DNA from: Pseudomonas abieticivorans
GTDB lineage: Bacteria > Pseudomonadota > Gammaproteobacteria > Pseudomonadales > Pseudomonadaceae
Reading direction: 5' to 3'
NCBI RefSeq assembly: GCF_023509015.1
Contig: NZ_CP094975.1
Coordinates: 3,961,501-4,025,500, forward strand
DNA: 64,000 bases
The position numbers and the translations under genes are program-made. Position 1 is the stretch's first letter; each line of letters starts with the position of its first letter. Below, piece after piece: positions 17,869 to 25,395 of the stretch. The notes beneath the pieces are model-generated. The model was not told where the DNA came from, did not search any database, and saw only the letters and a program-made list of their open reading frames with translations.

Positions 17869-18309
17869 TTACTGGGCTTTTTGGGCCTTTTGCGCTTTCC
17901 AGGCCTGGAATTCCTTCCATTCGGCCCGGCGCTGATCCTGCTTGACCTTCAACTCGTCGAACTGCTTCTGTTGGGTGGGGTTGAGCACGGCGCGCACCTC
18001 AGCCTGAGTTTTGGCACGCTTGGCGTCGATTTCATCCTTCATCGCTTTCTGGTCGGCTGCCGGCAGCTTTTCCAGATACTTGTGCATGATTTCGCGGTCG
18101 CCGAAGCGCTCGTGACCCATCAGCTTGCCGATTTGCTCGCGCTGTTCGCGGCTCAGGTCCAGTTGGCTGAAGGCATCACGGCCGTGGTGGCCGGGGCCGA
18201 ACCCAGGACCGCCGGGGCCCATGTCGCCGCCAGGGCCGCCTTGAGGCATGGCCATGGCCACGGTGGGCAGGGCAGCAGCGAACATCAGGGCGATCAGAGT
18301 CTTGCGCAT
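17869..18309 (-). CDS. CpxP/Spy-family periplasmic protein
   Basis: The 146-residue protein has a Sec signal ending near AVAMA, then a Gly/Pro/Met/His-rich stretch (residues about 20-42). An all-helical domain follows with two LTxxQ-like motifs, LSREQREQI and LNPTQQKQF, the signature of the CpxP/Spy family. It ends in a charged helix (EFQAWKAQKAQKAQ). Such proteins act in the periplasm as chaperones or as feedback inhibitors of the sensor kinase; the His/Met-rich start could bind metal. The gene lies between cpxR and cpxS with a CpxR box upstream, so it is a likely direct target of CpxR. Confidence 0.87.
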   Translation of the reverse strand: MRKTLIALMFAAALPTVAMAMPQGGPGGDMGPGGPGFGPGHHGRDAFSQLDLSREQREQIGKLMGHERFGDREIMHKYLEKLPAADQKAMKDEIDAKRAKTQAEVRAVLNPTQQKQFDELKVKQDQRRAEWKEFQAWKAQKAQKAQ

Positions 18310-18392
18310 GGTGAATCTCCTTGTCTCGTTGCCGGTGTGTTACCGGATGAGCTCAGTTTAGGGAGATCAAGGTCAGCGGCGGTCAGGCGACG

Positions 18393-18408
18393 GTAAAGCT
18401 TCGGTAAA
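18393..18408. promoter_or_regulatory. CpxR box upstream of cpxP/spy
   Basis: GTAAA (18393-18397) and a second GTAAA (18404-18408) form a direct repeat with a six-base spacer, matching the CpxR consensus GTAAA-N(4-8)-GTAA. The site lies 84 bases upstream of the Spy-family start. Confidence 0.78.
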
Positions 18409-18451
18409 GAGGATTTAACCGCAGGTTTACACACATGGAGCGGGGGGAGGC

Positions 18452-18516
18452 TTTCGCGGATCAATCCGCTCCTGCAGAGGGCGGGTTTCTCTGTAGGAGC
18501 GGATTTATCCGCGAAC
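18452..18516. repeat. REP-type palindromic pair
   Basis: Inverted copies of the extragenic palindrome (TTTCGCGGATCAATCCGCTC and its partner ending TTATCCGCGAA) lie between cpxR and the Spy gene, directly after the cpxR stop on the minus strand. Confidence 0.85.
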
Positions 18517-18530
18517 CAGGCACCGCGAAT

Positions 18531-19208
18531 TTACTCGCTGTAGTAGTAACCGCGGCTGCGCAGCGCCACGATGCGCGGGCGGCCGTCGGGGTGGGGGCCG
18601 ACTTTTTTGCGCAGGTTGCTGACGTGCATGTCCAGGCTGCGGTCGTACAAGGTCAGCTTGCGGCCCAGGGCGATCTGCGCCAGCTCCTGCTTGTCCAGCG
18701 GCTCGCCGGGCTGCTTGAGCAGCGCCTCCAGCAAGCGGCTCTCGGAGATGGTCAGGCTGATGTCATGCTCATCGATGCTCACCACCCCACGTGCCGGGCT
18801 GTAGCACAGGTCGCCCAGTTCGATCTGGCTGGTGGCAGTGGCCGGGTGGCTGCGGCGCAGCACGGCGCGCAGGCGTGCGGTCAATTCGCGTGGATCGCAG
18901 GGCTTGGCCAGATAATCGTCGGCGCCCAGCTCCAGGCCCAGGATACGGTCCAGTGGCTCGCCCCGGGCCGAAAGCATCAGCACGGGCAGGTCGGCGTGTT
19001 CACTGCGCAGTTGTTTGAGCAATTCCAGGCCACTGCCGTCGGGCAGCATCACGTCCAGCACCACCGCCGCCGGGGCAGCCTCGGCCAGTGCCTTGCGGGC
19101 GCTGTTGCCGTCATGGCAAGCGCGCACCTGGAAACCTTCCTGGCTCAGCCAACTGCTCAGCAGTTCGCACAGCTCTATGTCGTCGTCAATCAGTAACAGA
19201 TCGCTCAT
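18531..19208 (-). CDS. cpxR: OmpR-family response regulator CpxR
   Basis: The 225-residue protein has a receiver domain (1-120) with the acidic pocket LLIDDD, phospho-acceptor D52 in VVLDVMLPDG and the conserved lysine K102 in LAKPCDP. The winged-helix DNA-binding domain (about 130-225) has YDRSLDMHVSNLRKKVG and a C-terminal RSRGYYYSE wing. It is the partner of the kinase two genes downstream and should bind GTAAA repeats, one of which lies before the Spy-type gene. It is first in the cpxR-cpxP-cpxS group; the REP pair after its stop may help set separate levels for the three genes. Confidence 0.93.
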   Translation of the reverse strand: MSDLLLIDDDIELCELLSSWLSQEGFQVRACHDGNSARKALAEAAPAAVVLDVMLPDGSGLELLKQLRSEHADLPVLMLSARGEPLDRILGLELGADDYLAKPCDPRELTARLRAVLRRSHPATATSQIELGDLCYSPARGVVSIDEHDISLTISESRLLEALLKQPGEPLDKQELAQIALGRKLTLYDRSLDMHVSNLRKKVGPHPDGRPRIVALRSRGYYYSE

Positions 19209-19363
19209 GAATCTCTCAATTCAGCCATTGGCGACGCGGCCTGCGCCCGCCGCTTGCAAAAATACCGCAGACGCCTGGTTGCCGTCAGTATTGGGCAGGT
19301 TGTCGGCAGTCGTTGGCTAATGATGAGCCATTGTTGGATGCTTTTTAACAGGATCGGTTCGCG

Positions 19364-19399
19364 CCTTGCACGCAAAACCTCGTTGGCTTGCGTGCAGGG
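19364..19399 (-). terminator. Stem-loop downstream of yciI
   Basis: A 12-pair stem, CCTTGCACGCAA against TTGCGTGCAGGG with one G-T pair, lies 10 bases past the yciI stop. There is no clear T run on either side, so it may be a terminator helped by Rho or an RNA-stabilising structure. Confidence 0.45.
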
Positions 19400-19408
19400 C
19401 AGGGCGAA

Positions 19409-19708
19409 TTAAGGCAGGACTTGCTTGAACGGCTTGACCAGCACGTCGGCGTATACGCCGGCGGCGATGTAAGGATCGGCGCTGGCCCAGGCTTGGGCCG
19501 CGTCCAGGGACTCGAACTCGGCGACGATCAGGCTGCCGGTGAAGCCTGCAGCGCCTGGGTCATTGCTTTCGATGGCCGGGTGCGGGCCGGCAAGGACCAG
19601 GTGCCCATCGGCCTTGAGTTTTTCCAGGCGCGCGAGGTGTGCGGGGCGCACGCTCAGGCGTTTTTCCAGCGAGTCGGCAACGTCTGTGGCAATGATGGCG
19701 TAAAGCAT
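19409..19708 (-). CDS. yciI: YciI-family protein
   Basis: The 99-residue protein is of the YciI/YCII (ferredoxin-like) fold. [20 protein letters not shown] at the start, the conserved His in [15 protein letters not shown], the [10 protein letters not shown] core and [12 protein letters not shown] with the conserved Asp are all family marks. These proteins are small enzymes of uncertain chemistry with a His-Asp pair. It starts one base after the yciB stop, so the two are co-transcribed, a pairing common in gammaproteobacteria. No specific substrate can be given. Confidence 0.9.
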   Translation of the reverse strand: MLYAIIATDVADSLEKRLSVRPAHLARLEKLKADGHLVLAGPHPAIESNDPGAAGFTGSLIVAEFESLDAAQAWASADPYIAAGVYADVLVKPFKQVLP

Positions 19709-19709
19709 G

Positions 19710-20306
19710 TCAGTCCTCGGTTTTTGGAGTGGAGGTATCGCTGTCGTGCAGGTGGCGGGACAGGTAGATGCCCTGGCCCACCAGGAACAATACGGTCATG
19801 CCCAGGCTGCCGAACACCTTGAAGTCCACCCAGAAGCTCTGGAAGGTGAACGCCACGAACAGGTTGGCAGCGCCGCAGAAGATGAAAAAGCAGATCCAGG
19901 CCACGTTCAGGCGTGTCCACACCGCATCGGGCAATTGCAGGGCGTGGCCCATGATGCGCTTGATCAGCACGCGATCGCCGATGAAGTGGCTGCCGATGAA
20001 GGCCAGGGCGAACAGCCAGTTGACCACCGGCGCTTTCCACTTGAGGAAGGTTTCGCTATGGAAAGCCAGGGTCAGGCTGCCAAAGACCAGGCAGGCGACC
20101 AGGGTCAGCCATTGGCTTTTTTCCAGCTTGCGCTGGGTGATGAACAGGATGCCGTAGACCACCACGGAGCTGGCGATCAGCACGCCCGTGGCGCTGAAGA
20201 TGCCACCCAGGGTCACGTCGTGGCCGGCCACGTCGATAACGCGTGGGTCCAGTTTGTAGACGATGAAGAACAGCAGCAGCGGGATGAAGTCGATGAATTG
20301 TTTCAC
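19710..20306 (-). CDS. yciB: Inner-membrane septation protein YciB (IspZ/IspA family)
   Basis: The protein is 198 residues with five to six membrane helices, beginning [18 protein letters not shown], the conserved family N-terminus. The start is GTG at 20306, chosen because it aligns with the usual MKQFIDF start; an ATG 13 codons upstream would add unrelated residues. Members help with cell envelope synthesis at division and septation. [18 protein letters not shown] and [19 protein letters not shown] are further conserved stretches. It is divergent from rnm, with about 60 bases between, and is followed at once by yciI. Confidence 0.93.
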   Translation of the reverse strand: MKQFIDFIPLLLFFIVYKLDPRVIDVAGHDVTLGGIFSATGVLIASSVVVYGILFITQRKLEKSQWLTLVACLVFGSLTLAFHSETFLKWKAPVVNWLFALAFIGSHFIGDRVLIKRIMGHALQLPDAVWTRLNVAWICFFIFCGAANLFVAFTFQSFWVDFKVFGSLGMTVLFLVGQGIYLSRHLHDSDTSTPKTED

Positions 20307-20368
20307 AATGGCAGCCAGAAGCAGGATGTGACGGCATAATAACAAACATCAAAGACTGGGATAGTGCC

Positions 20369-21229
20369 ATGAATATTGACCTGCACTGCCACAGTACGGC
20401 GTCCGATGGCGCCTTGTCCCCCACGGTGCTGGTCGCGCGTGCCCATGAGCATGGCGTGCAGACCCTGGCCCTGACAGACCATGACACACTTGAAGGGCTG
20501 CCCGAGGCCCGTGCCGCGGCGCTTGCGCTGGGCATGCAGTGGGTCAGTGGCGTCGAGATGTCCTGCACGTGGGGGGGCGCGACCATCCACGTGCTGGGTT
20601 ACGGCTTCAAGCTCGACGCGCCACCGTTGGTCGCCGCAATCGAAACGTTGCACCACGGCCGCTGGCTACGCGCCGAGGAAATCAGCCGCAAGCTGGCGCT
20701 CAAGGGCATGCCAGGGGCGCTGGAAGGCGCGCGCGCCATCCAAAAAGAGCTGGGCGACAGCGGCAATGCGCCGGCGCGCCCGCATTTCGCTGACTTTTTG
20801 GTGCGCGAGGGCTACGTCAAGGATCGCGCCGAGGCGTTTCGCAAGTGGTTGGGCGCCGGCAAGCTGGGCGACGTCAAGCAGCATTGGCCCACGCTTGAGG
20901 AAACTGTCGAGACCTTGCGCCAGTCCAATGCTTGGGTCAGCCTTGCGCACCCGCTGCATTACGATTTTACCCGCAGCAAGCGCCGCAAGCTGATTGGCGA
21001 CTATATTCAAGCGGGTGGCCACGCCATTGAAGTGGTCAACGGCATGGCGCCGGCCGAGCAAGTAGGGACACTGTCGATATTGGCGCGTGAATTCGGTCTG
21101 CTGGTAAGTGCCGGCAGTGATTTCCATGGTCCTGGTGCCTGGGGCGAGATCGGTAGCTACCGGGCGCTGCCGGAGGATCTGCCACCTTTATGGTGTCGAT
21201 TCAAACATGAGCAGCACACTGTCGTTTGA
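20369..21229 (+). CDS. rnm: PHP-domain nuclease/phosphatase RNase AM (YciV/TrpH)
   Basis: The 286-residue PHP-domain metalloenzyme carries all the metal-binding motifs: DLHCHSTASDG at residue 4, LTDHDT, WVSLAHPLHYDF and a C-terminal SAGSDFHG. E. coli RNase AM trims the 5' ends of 23S and other rRNAs and also removes the 3' phosphate from 3',5'-nucleoside bisphosphates. It is cytosolic and stands at the head of a rightward gene group (rnm, yciO, scpA, scpB) as in related pseudomonads. A conserved order of this kind with yciO is also seen in enterics. Confidence 0.92.
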   Translation: MNIDLHCHSTASDGALSPTVLVARAHEHGVQTLALTDHDTLEGLPEARAAALALGMQWVSGVEMSCTWGGATIHVLGYGFKLDAPPLVAAIETLHHGRWLRAEEISRKLALKGMPGALEGARAIQKELGDSGNAPARPHFADFLVREGYVKDRAEAFRKWLGAGKLGDVKQHWPTLEETVETLRQSNAWVSLAHPLHYDFTRSKRRKLIGDYIQAGGHAIEVVNGMAPAEQVGTLSILAREFGLLVSAGSDFHGPGAWGEIGSYRALPEDLPPLWCRFKHEQHTVV

Positions 21230-21245
21230 AGAACAGGTAGAGAAC

Positions 21246-21875
21246 GTGAGTCAATTCTTCCAGATTCATCCGGACAATCCCCAGGCGCGCCTGATAAAAC
21301 AGGCCGTGGAGATTATCCGCAAGGGCGGGGTGGTGGTCTATCCCACCGACTCCTCCTACGCCCTGGGTTGCCAGATAGGCGACAAGACGGCGATCGAGCG
21401 TGTGGGCCGGCTGCGTCAACTAGACCCCAAGCACAACTTCACGCTGATTTGTTGCGACCTGTCGCAGTTGGGCCTGTTCGCCAAGATCGACACCGCGACC
21501 TTCCGCCTGCTCAAGGCCCACGTGCCCGGGCCCTATACCTTTATTTTGAACGCCACCCGCGAGGTGCCGCGCCTGCTGATGCATCCCAAGCGCCGCACCA
21601 TTGGCCTGCGCGTGCCGCAGAACCCGATCTTGAAGGCGCTGCTTGAAGAGCTTGGCGAGCCGTTGATGAGCGTGAGCCTGATCTTGCCGGGCGACAGTGA
21701 GCCGATGAGCGACCCCTTCGAGATCCGCCAAAGGCTTGAGAAGCAGGTCGACCTGATCATCGATGGCGGCAATGGCACGCTTAAAGCCTCCACGGTCATC
21801 AACCTGGCCGATGGCGAGCCAGAAGTGGTGCGGGTGGGCTGCGGCGACCCTTCGCCCTTCATGGTCGAGGCATGA
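21246..21875 (+). CDS. yciO: YciO-type protein of the Sua5/YrdC family
   Basis: The protein is 209 residues from a GTG at 21246 (SQFFQIHPDNPQARLIKQAV), which matches the YciO N-terminus and is preceded by an AGGTAG ribosome site. An ATG at 21207 would add 13 residues and overlap the rnm end. The YrdC-like fold is seen in KGGVVVYPTDSSYALGC, the KHNFTLIC stretch and PKRRTIGLRVP. Family members Sua5 and TsaC make threonylcarbamoyl-AMP for tRNA t6A; YciO is a diverged relative whose activity is weaker or distinct. Annotation as threonylcarbamoyl-AMP synthase should be treated with care. Confidence 0.88.
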   Translation: MSQFFQIHPDNPQARLIKQAVEIIRKGGVVVYPTDSSYALGCQIGDKTAIERVGRLRQLDPKHNFTLICCDLSQLGLFAKIDTATFRLLKAHVPGPYTFILNATREVPRLLMHPKRRTIGLRVPQNPILKALLEELGEPLMSVSLILPGDSEPMSDPFEIRQRLEKQVDLIIDGGNGTLKASTVINLADGEPEVVRVGCGDPSPFMVEA

Positions 21876-21880
21876 GTTAA

Positions 21881-22693
21881 GTGACGGCTGTCGAAGAAAC
21901 CCTGCCGCAACGCCCGGCCCCCGAACAACTGGCGTTGGTGTATGGCGAAGCCTTCACCGAGATGCCGGTGGACTTGTACATCCCGCCGGACGCCCTGGAG
22001 GTCTTCCTGGAGGCTTTTGAAGGGCCTCTGGACTTGCTGCTGTACCTGATCCGCAAGCAGAACGTCGACATCCTCGATATCCCGGTCGCCGAAATTACCA
22101 AGCAGTACATGGGCTACGTCGAACTGATGAAGACCGTGCGCCTGGAATTGGCCGCAGAGTATCTGGTGATGGCGGCGATGCTGGCCGAGATCAAGTCGCG
22201 CATGCTGTTGCCGCGCTCGGCCGAGATCGAGGAGGAAGAAGGCGACCCGCGTGCAGAGCTGATCCGCCGCTTGCAGGAGTACGAACGCTTCAAGGCTGCC
22301 GCCGAAGGCCTGGACGGGCTCAAGCGGGTAGGCCGCGATATCTACGTGCCCAAGCTCGATGCGCCGCAGGCCAAGGCGCGCAAGTTGTTGCCCGATGTGA
22401 TGCTCGAAGAGATCCTGATGTCCATGGCCGAGGTGCTGCGCCGCGGCGACATGTTCGAAAGCCACCAGGTCAGCCGCGAGGCACTGTCCACCCGCGAGCG
22501 CATGAGCGATGTGCTGGAGCGGCTCAAGGGCGGCGGCTTCGTGCCCTTTGTCGAACTGTTCACCGCCGAGGAAGGCAAGCTGGGGGTAGTGGTCACTTTT
22601 ATGGCCATCCTTGAACTGGTCAAGGAATCCTTGGTGGAACTGGTGCAAAATGAGCCCTTTGCGGCGATCCACGTACGGGCAAGAGCCGAATAA
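21881..22693 (+). CDS. scpA: Segregation and condensation protein A
   Basis: The 270-residue kleisin subunit of the SMC-ScpAB-type complex acts in chromosome compaction. The conserved N-terminal helix motif EAFEGPLDLLLYLIRKQNVDI starts near residue 45, followed by AAEYLVMAAMLAEIKSRMLLP. The C-terminal winged helix ends in VVVTFMAILELVKESLVEL. The start is taken as GTG at 21881, six bases after yciO; an internal ATG at 21962 would still keep the whole domain. It is paired with scpB, 11 bases downstream. Confidence 0.93.
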   Translation: MTAVEETLPQRPAPEQLALVYGEAFTEMPVDLYIPPDALEVFLEAFEGPLDLLLYLIRKQNVDILDIPVAEITKQYMGYVELMKTVRLELAAEYLVMAAMLAEIKSRMLLPRSAEIEEEEGDPRAELIRRLQEYERFKAAAEGLDGLKRVGRDIYVPKLDAPQAKARKLLPDVMLEEILMSMAEVLRRGDMFESHQVSREALSTRERMSDVLERLKGGGFVPFVELFTAEEGKLGVVVTFMAILELVKESLVELVQNEPFAAIHVRARAE

Positions 22694-22704
22694 AGAGCTG
22701 AACC

Positions 22705-23505
22705 ATGAATTTGACCGAACCCCGCGAGCTTGCGCCCCTGCTCGAAGCTTTTCTGTTGGCCTCTGGAAAGCCGCAGTCCATGGAGCGGCTGTTTGAACTG
22801 TTCGAAGAAGCCGAGCGGCCCGAGCCCCCGGTGTTCAAGAAGGCCCTGGACGTACTGCGCAAGTCCTGCGAAAACCGCGCCTTCGAGCTGGTGGAGGTCG
22901 CCAACGGCTACCGCCTGCAGATTCGCGAGAAATACGCGCCTTGGGTCGGCCGCCTATGGGAGGAGCGCCCCCAGCGTTATTCCCGCGCACTGCTGGAAAC
23001 CATGGCGCTGATCGCCTACCGCCAGCCGATTACCCGCGGCGAGATTGAAGACGTGCGGGGCGTGGCGGTGAACAGCAACATCGTCAAGACCTTGCTTGAG
23101 CGCGAATGGATTCGAGTGGTGGGCTACCGTGAGGTGCCCGGGCGCCCGGCGATGTTCGCCACCACCAAGGCGTTCCTCGACCACTTCAACCTCAAGAGCC
23201 TGGACCAATTGCCGCCGCTGGCCGAGTTGCGCGAAATGGAGCCCGAGCCCATTGCCGGGCTTGAGGACGACGACCCGCCGGTGCCTGCGCATTTGCAGGC
23301 CCTGGCCGATGCCAGTGCCGAGCCTGGGGAGCCGCAGGAGCCGCGCGAGGAAACCAGCTTCCGCACCTTGTTGGTCGAACTCGACAGCATGGAGGAGGGT
23401 CTGAAGACTGACTTCGACGATTTGCTGCCCAGCTTGCCCGCGTCCGACGGCGAGCATGAAGATGAGCGGCAGTGGGACGAGGAACCCGATCCCCAGCGCG
23501 AGTAG
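22705..23505 (+). CDS. scpB: Segregation and condensation protein B
   Basis: The 266-residue protein has the two winged-helix domains of ScpB (about 1-85 and 90-170). The signatures are LLEAFLLASGKPQSMERL and RALLETMALIAYRQPITRGEIEDVRGV, then REVPGRPAMFATTKAFLDHF. It dimerises and binds ScpA to cap the SMC heads. The C-terminal 90 residues are acidic and Pro-rich (for example EDDDPPVPAHLQ), a long low-complexity tail beyond the usual domain, as in other pseudomonads. It follows scpA closely, with five bases before the next start. Confidence 0.93.
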   Translation: MNLTEPRELAPLLEAFLLASGKPQSMERLFELFEEAERPEPPVFKKALDVLRKSCENRAFELVEVANGYRLQIREKYAPWVGRLWEERPQRYSRALLETMALIAYRQPITRGEIEDVRGVAVNSNIVKTLLEREWIRVVGYREVPGRPAMFATTKAFLDHFNLKSLDQLPPLAELREMEPEPIAGLEDDDPPVPAHLQALADASAEPGEPQEPREETSFRTLLVELDSMEEGLKTDFDDLLPSLPASDGEHEDERQWDEEPDPQRE

Positions 23506-23510
23506 CCGCC

Positions 23511-23693
23511 ATGAAAGACCCTTGCATCAGTGTCTGCAAGTTCGATGACGACGTGTGCATTGGCTGCGGGCGCACCAAGCGCGAGATCAAGGGTTGGAAA
23601 AAACTCGACAAGAGCGACCGCAAGGCCATCCTGGCCCAGGCCCAGCAGCGGCTGCGCAGCTTGGGCGCCACCGGTCGGCGGAAAAAGAAATAG
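23511..23693 (+). CDS. DUF1289 small cysteine-rich protein
   Basis: The 60-residue protein starts at ATG 23511, five bases after scpB. The N-terminal CISVCKFDDDVCIGCGRT has four cysteines, the DUF1289/YdhL pattern that suggests a bound metal or iron-sulfur site. A basic tail RRKKK ends it. The longer open frame from 23472 overlaps scpB and is not needed. Function in the family is not established; its place after scpAB and before rluB is conserved in pseudomonads, and it may be co-transcribed with them. Confidence 0.88.
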   Translation: MKDPCISVCKFDDDVCIGCGRTKREIKGWKKLDKSDRKAILAQAQQRLRSLGATGRRKKK

Positions 23694-23819
23694 CCGTCGG
23701 GTGCGGCTATTTCAACTAGTCTTTGGTGCGCATCAGCGCGCATGAGCGTATGATTCGCGACCCTCTGGCGAGCTGTTCGCCATGAATCCTAGATTTTTGA
23801 CCCACCGGGAGGTGCTTAG

Positions 23820-25034
23820 ATGAGTGACCAAGACAAGCCAGGCAGCCAGGAAATTGGCCCAGCCGGCGAAAAACTGCAAAAAGTACTCGCCCGTATCGGC
23901 GTCGGTTCGCGTCGTGACGTGGAAGCCTGGATCGGCGAAGGCCGCGTCAAGGTCAACGGCGTTGCCGCGACCCTGGGGCTGCGTGTCGACCTGCACGACG
24001 CCATTTCTGTCGACGGCAAGGTGATCAAACGCGAAGAGGCCTCGGAAAACGTGCGCCGCGTGATCATCTACAACAAGCCCGACGGCGAGATCTGCACCCG
24101 TGACGACCCGGAAGGCCGCCCAACCGTATTCGACCGCCTGCCGCGCCCGCGCGAAGGCCGCTGGATCAACATCGGCCGCCTGGACATCAACACCACGGGG
24201 CTGTTGATGTTCACCACCGACGGTGAGCTGGCCAACCGCCTGATGCACCCTTCCTTCGAGATGGACCGCGAATACGCGGTGCGTGTGCGTGGTGAAGTGG
24301 ACGACGACATGCTGCTGCGCCTGAAGAATGGCGTGCTGCTGGAAGACGGCCCGGCACGTTTCACCGACATCCAGATCGCCCCGGGCGGTGAAGGCTTCAA
24401 CCATTGGTACCACTGCGTGGTGATGGAAGGCCGTAACCGTGAAGTGCGTCGTTTGTGGGAATCCCAGGGCTTGGTGGTCAGCCGCCTGAAGCGCGTGCGC
24501 TTCGGCCCGGTGTTCCTCAACTCCGACCTGCCGATGGGCCGCTGGCGTGAACTGACCCAGGGCGAAGTCGACGTGCTCAGCGCCGAAGTCGGCCTGACTC
24601 CGGTCGCGCAGCCGATGATGAGCACCAAGAGCAAGGACAAGCTGGACCGCCTGCAGCGTAAATCGTCACGCCCATTGGGCCGCAGCGAACGCGTGGTGCG
24701 TACCTTGCGCCCGGCGCACGACGGCGCCGCACCGGCTGCTCCGGCCCGCGCGCCACGTGGCCCGCGCCTGGAAGAAAGCAGCGATCGCCCGGCGCGCAAG
24801 CCGCGTGAAGACAAGGCCCCGCGCCGTGGCGATGCCCCGGCACCGCGCAAGGACTCGCGTGGCTCGCCTGTGGCCGAGCGCCCGAGCGACACCGCCAAGC
24901 GCCCTGGCAAGCCTGTGCAAAAGCGCCCGGGTATCTCCCTGGTGCAGGACGGCCCATCGGGCAAGCGTCGCGGCCCGGCAGCTGGCAGCGGCCAGCGCCC
25001 CGGCTTTGGCAAGCGCAAGCCCAAGCCTGAGTGA
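23820..25034 (+). CDS. rluB: 23S rRNA pseudouridine synthase RluB
   Basis: The 404-residue enzyme has an S4 RNA-binding domain at 17-65 (EKLQKVLARIGVGSRRDVEA) and an RsuA-type catalytic domain with the catalytic Asp in GRLDINTTGLLMFT. It modifies a uridine near position 2605 of 23S rRNA in the peptidyl transferase region. From about residue 265 comes a long tail rich in Arg, Lys, Pro and Ala (SRPLGRSERVVRTLRPAHDG, then many RK and PR units). The tail is longer than in enteric RluB and probably disordered and RNA-binding. A GGGAGG ribosome site precedes the ATG and a strong terminator follows. Confidence 0.94.
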   Translation: MSDQDKPGSQEIGPAGEKLQKVLARIGVGSRRDVEAWIGEGRVKVNGVAATLGLRVDLHDAISVDGKVIKREEASENVRRVIIYNKPDGEICTRDDPEGRPTVFDRLPRPREGRWINIGRLDINTTGLLMFTTDGELANRLMHPSFEMDREYAVRVRGEVDDDMLLRLKNGVLLEDGPARFTDIQIAPGGEGFNHWYHCVVMEGRNREVRRLWESQGLVVSRLKRVRFGPVFLNSDLPMGRWRELTQGEVDVLSAEVGLTPVAQPMMSTKSKDKLDRLQRKSSRPLGRSERVVRTLRPAHDGAAPAAPARAPRGPRLEESSDRPARKPREDKAPRRGDAPAPRKDSRGSPVAERPSDTAKRPGKPVQKRPGISLVQDGPSGKRRGPAAGSGQRPGFGKRKPKPE

Positions 25035-25050
25035 TGTAAGGCTTTAAACG

Positions 25051-25078
25051 AAACGCCAGCCTTCGGGCTGGCGTTTTG
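25051..25078 (+). terminator. Rho-independent terminator after rluB
   Basis: AAACGCCAGCC and GGCTGGCGTTTT form an 11-pair stem with a TTCG loop, then a short T run, 17 bases after the rluB stop. Confidence 0.9.
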
Positions 25079-25110
25079 CTTTACGCGCCGTAAACATTTC
25101 TTTGCACCCC

Positions 25111-25200
25111 CTGTAGGCGCGGATTTATCCGCGAAAAGCTCGCCGCAGTTTGCCTGGAAGGTTGCGGTGCGTTCTTCGCGGATAAATCCGCGCCTACAGG
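25111..25200. repeat. REP-type palindromic doublet
   Basis: Two inverted units, CTGTAGGCGCGGATTTATCC and its reverse partner ending CGCGCCTACAGG, are separated by about 35 bases. The gene-free stretch 25035-25395 holds the rluB terminator, this doublet and the aroP leader. Confidence 0.85.
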
Positions 25201-25370
25201 TGTAATAAAATCTTGCCAGCTTATCGGAAGTTTCCGTATTTGCAGTGGGCATAGGGCATTGCTGATACCCAGCACTCACGATCAGATGCTCGCCGTGTAC
25301 AATGCGCGGCGTTTTACCTGTGGCACCTTGCGTTACCGCGCATTTTGCAAATCCCTGTTCCGTCACAGAT

Positions 25371-25378
25371 AAAAACAA
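25371..25378 (+). promoter_or_regulatory. CA motif (Hfq/Crc site) in the aroP leader
   Basis: AAAAACAA fits the AAnAAnAA motif bound by Hfq with Crc in pseudomonads. It lies directly before the AAGGTGA ribosome site of aroP, so binding would block translation during catabolite repression. Confidence 0.6.
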
Positions 25379-25395
25379 ATAAGGTGACCCCCTCC

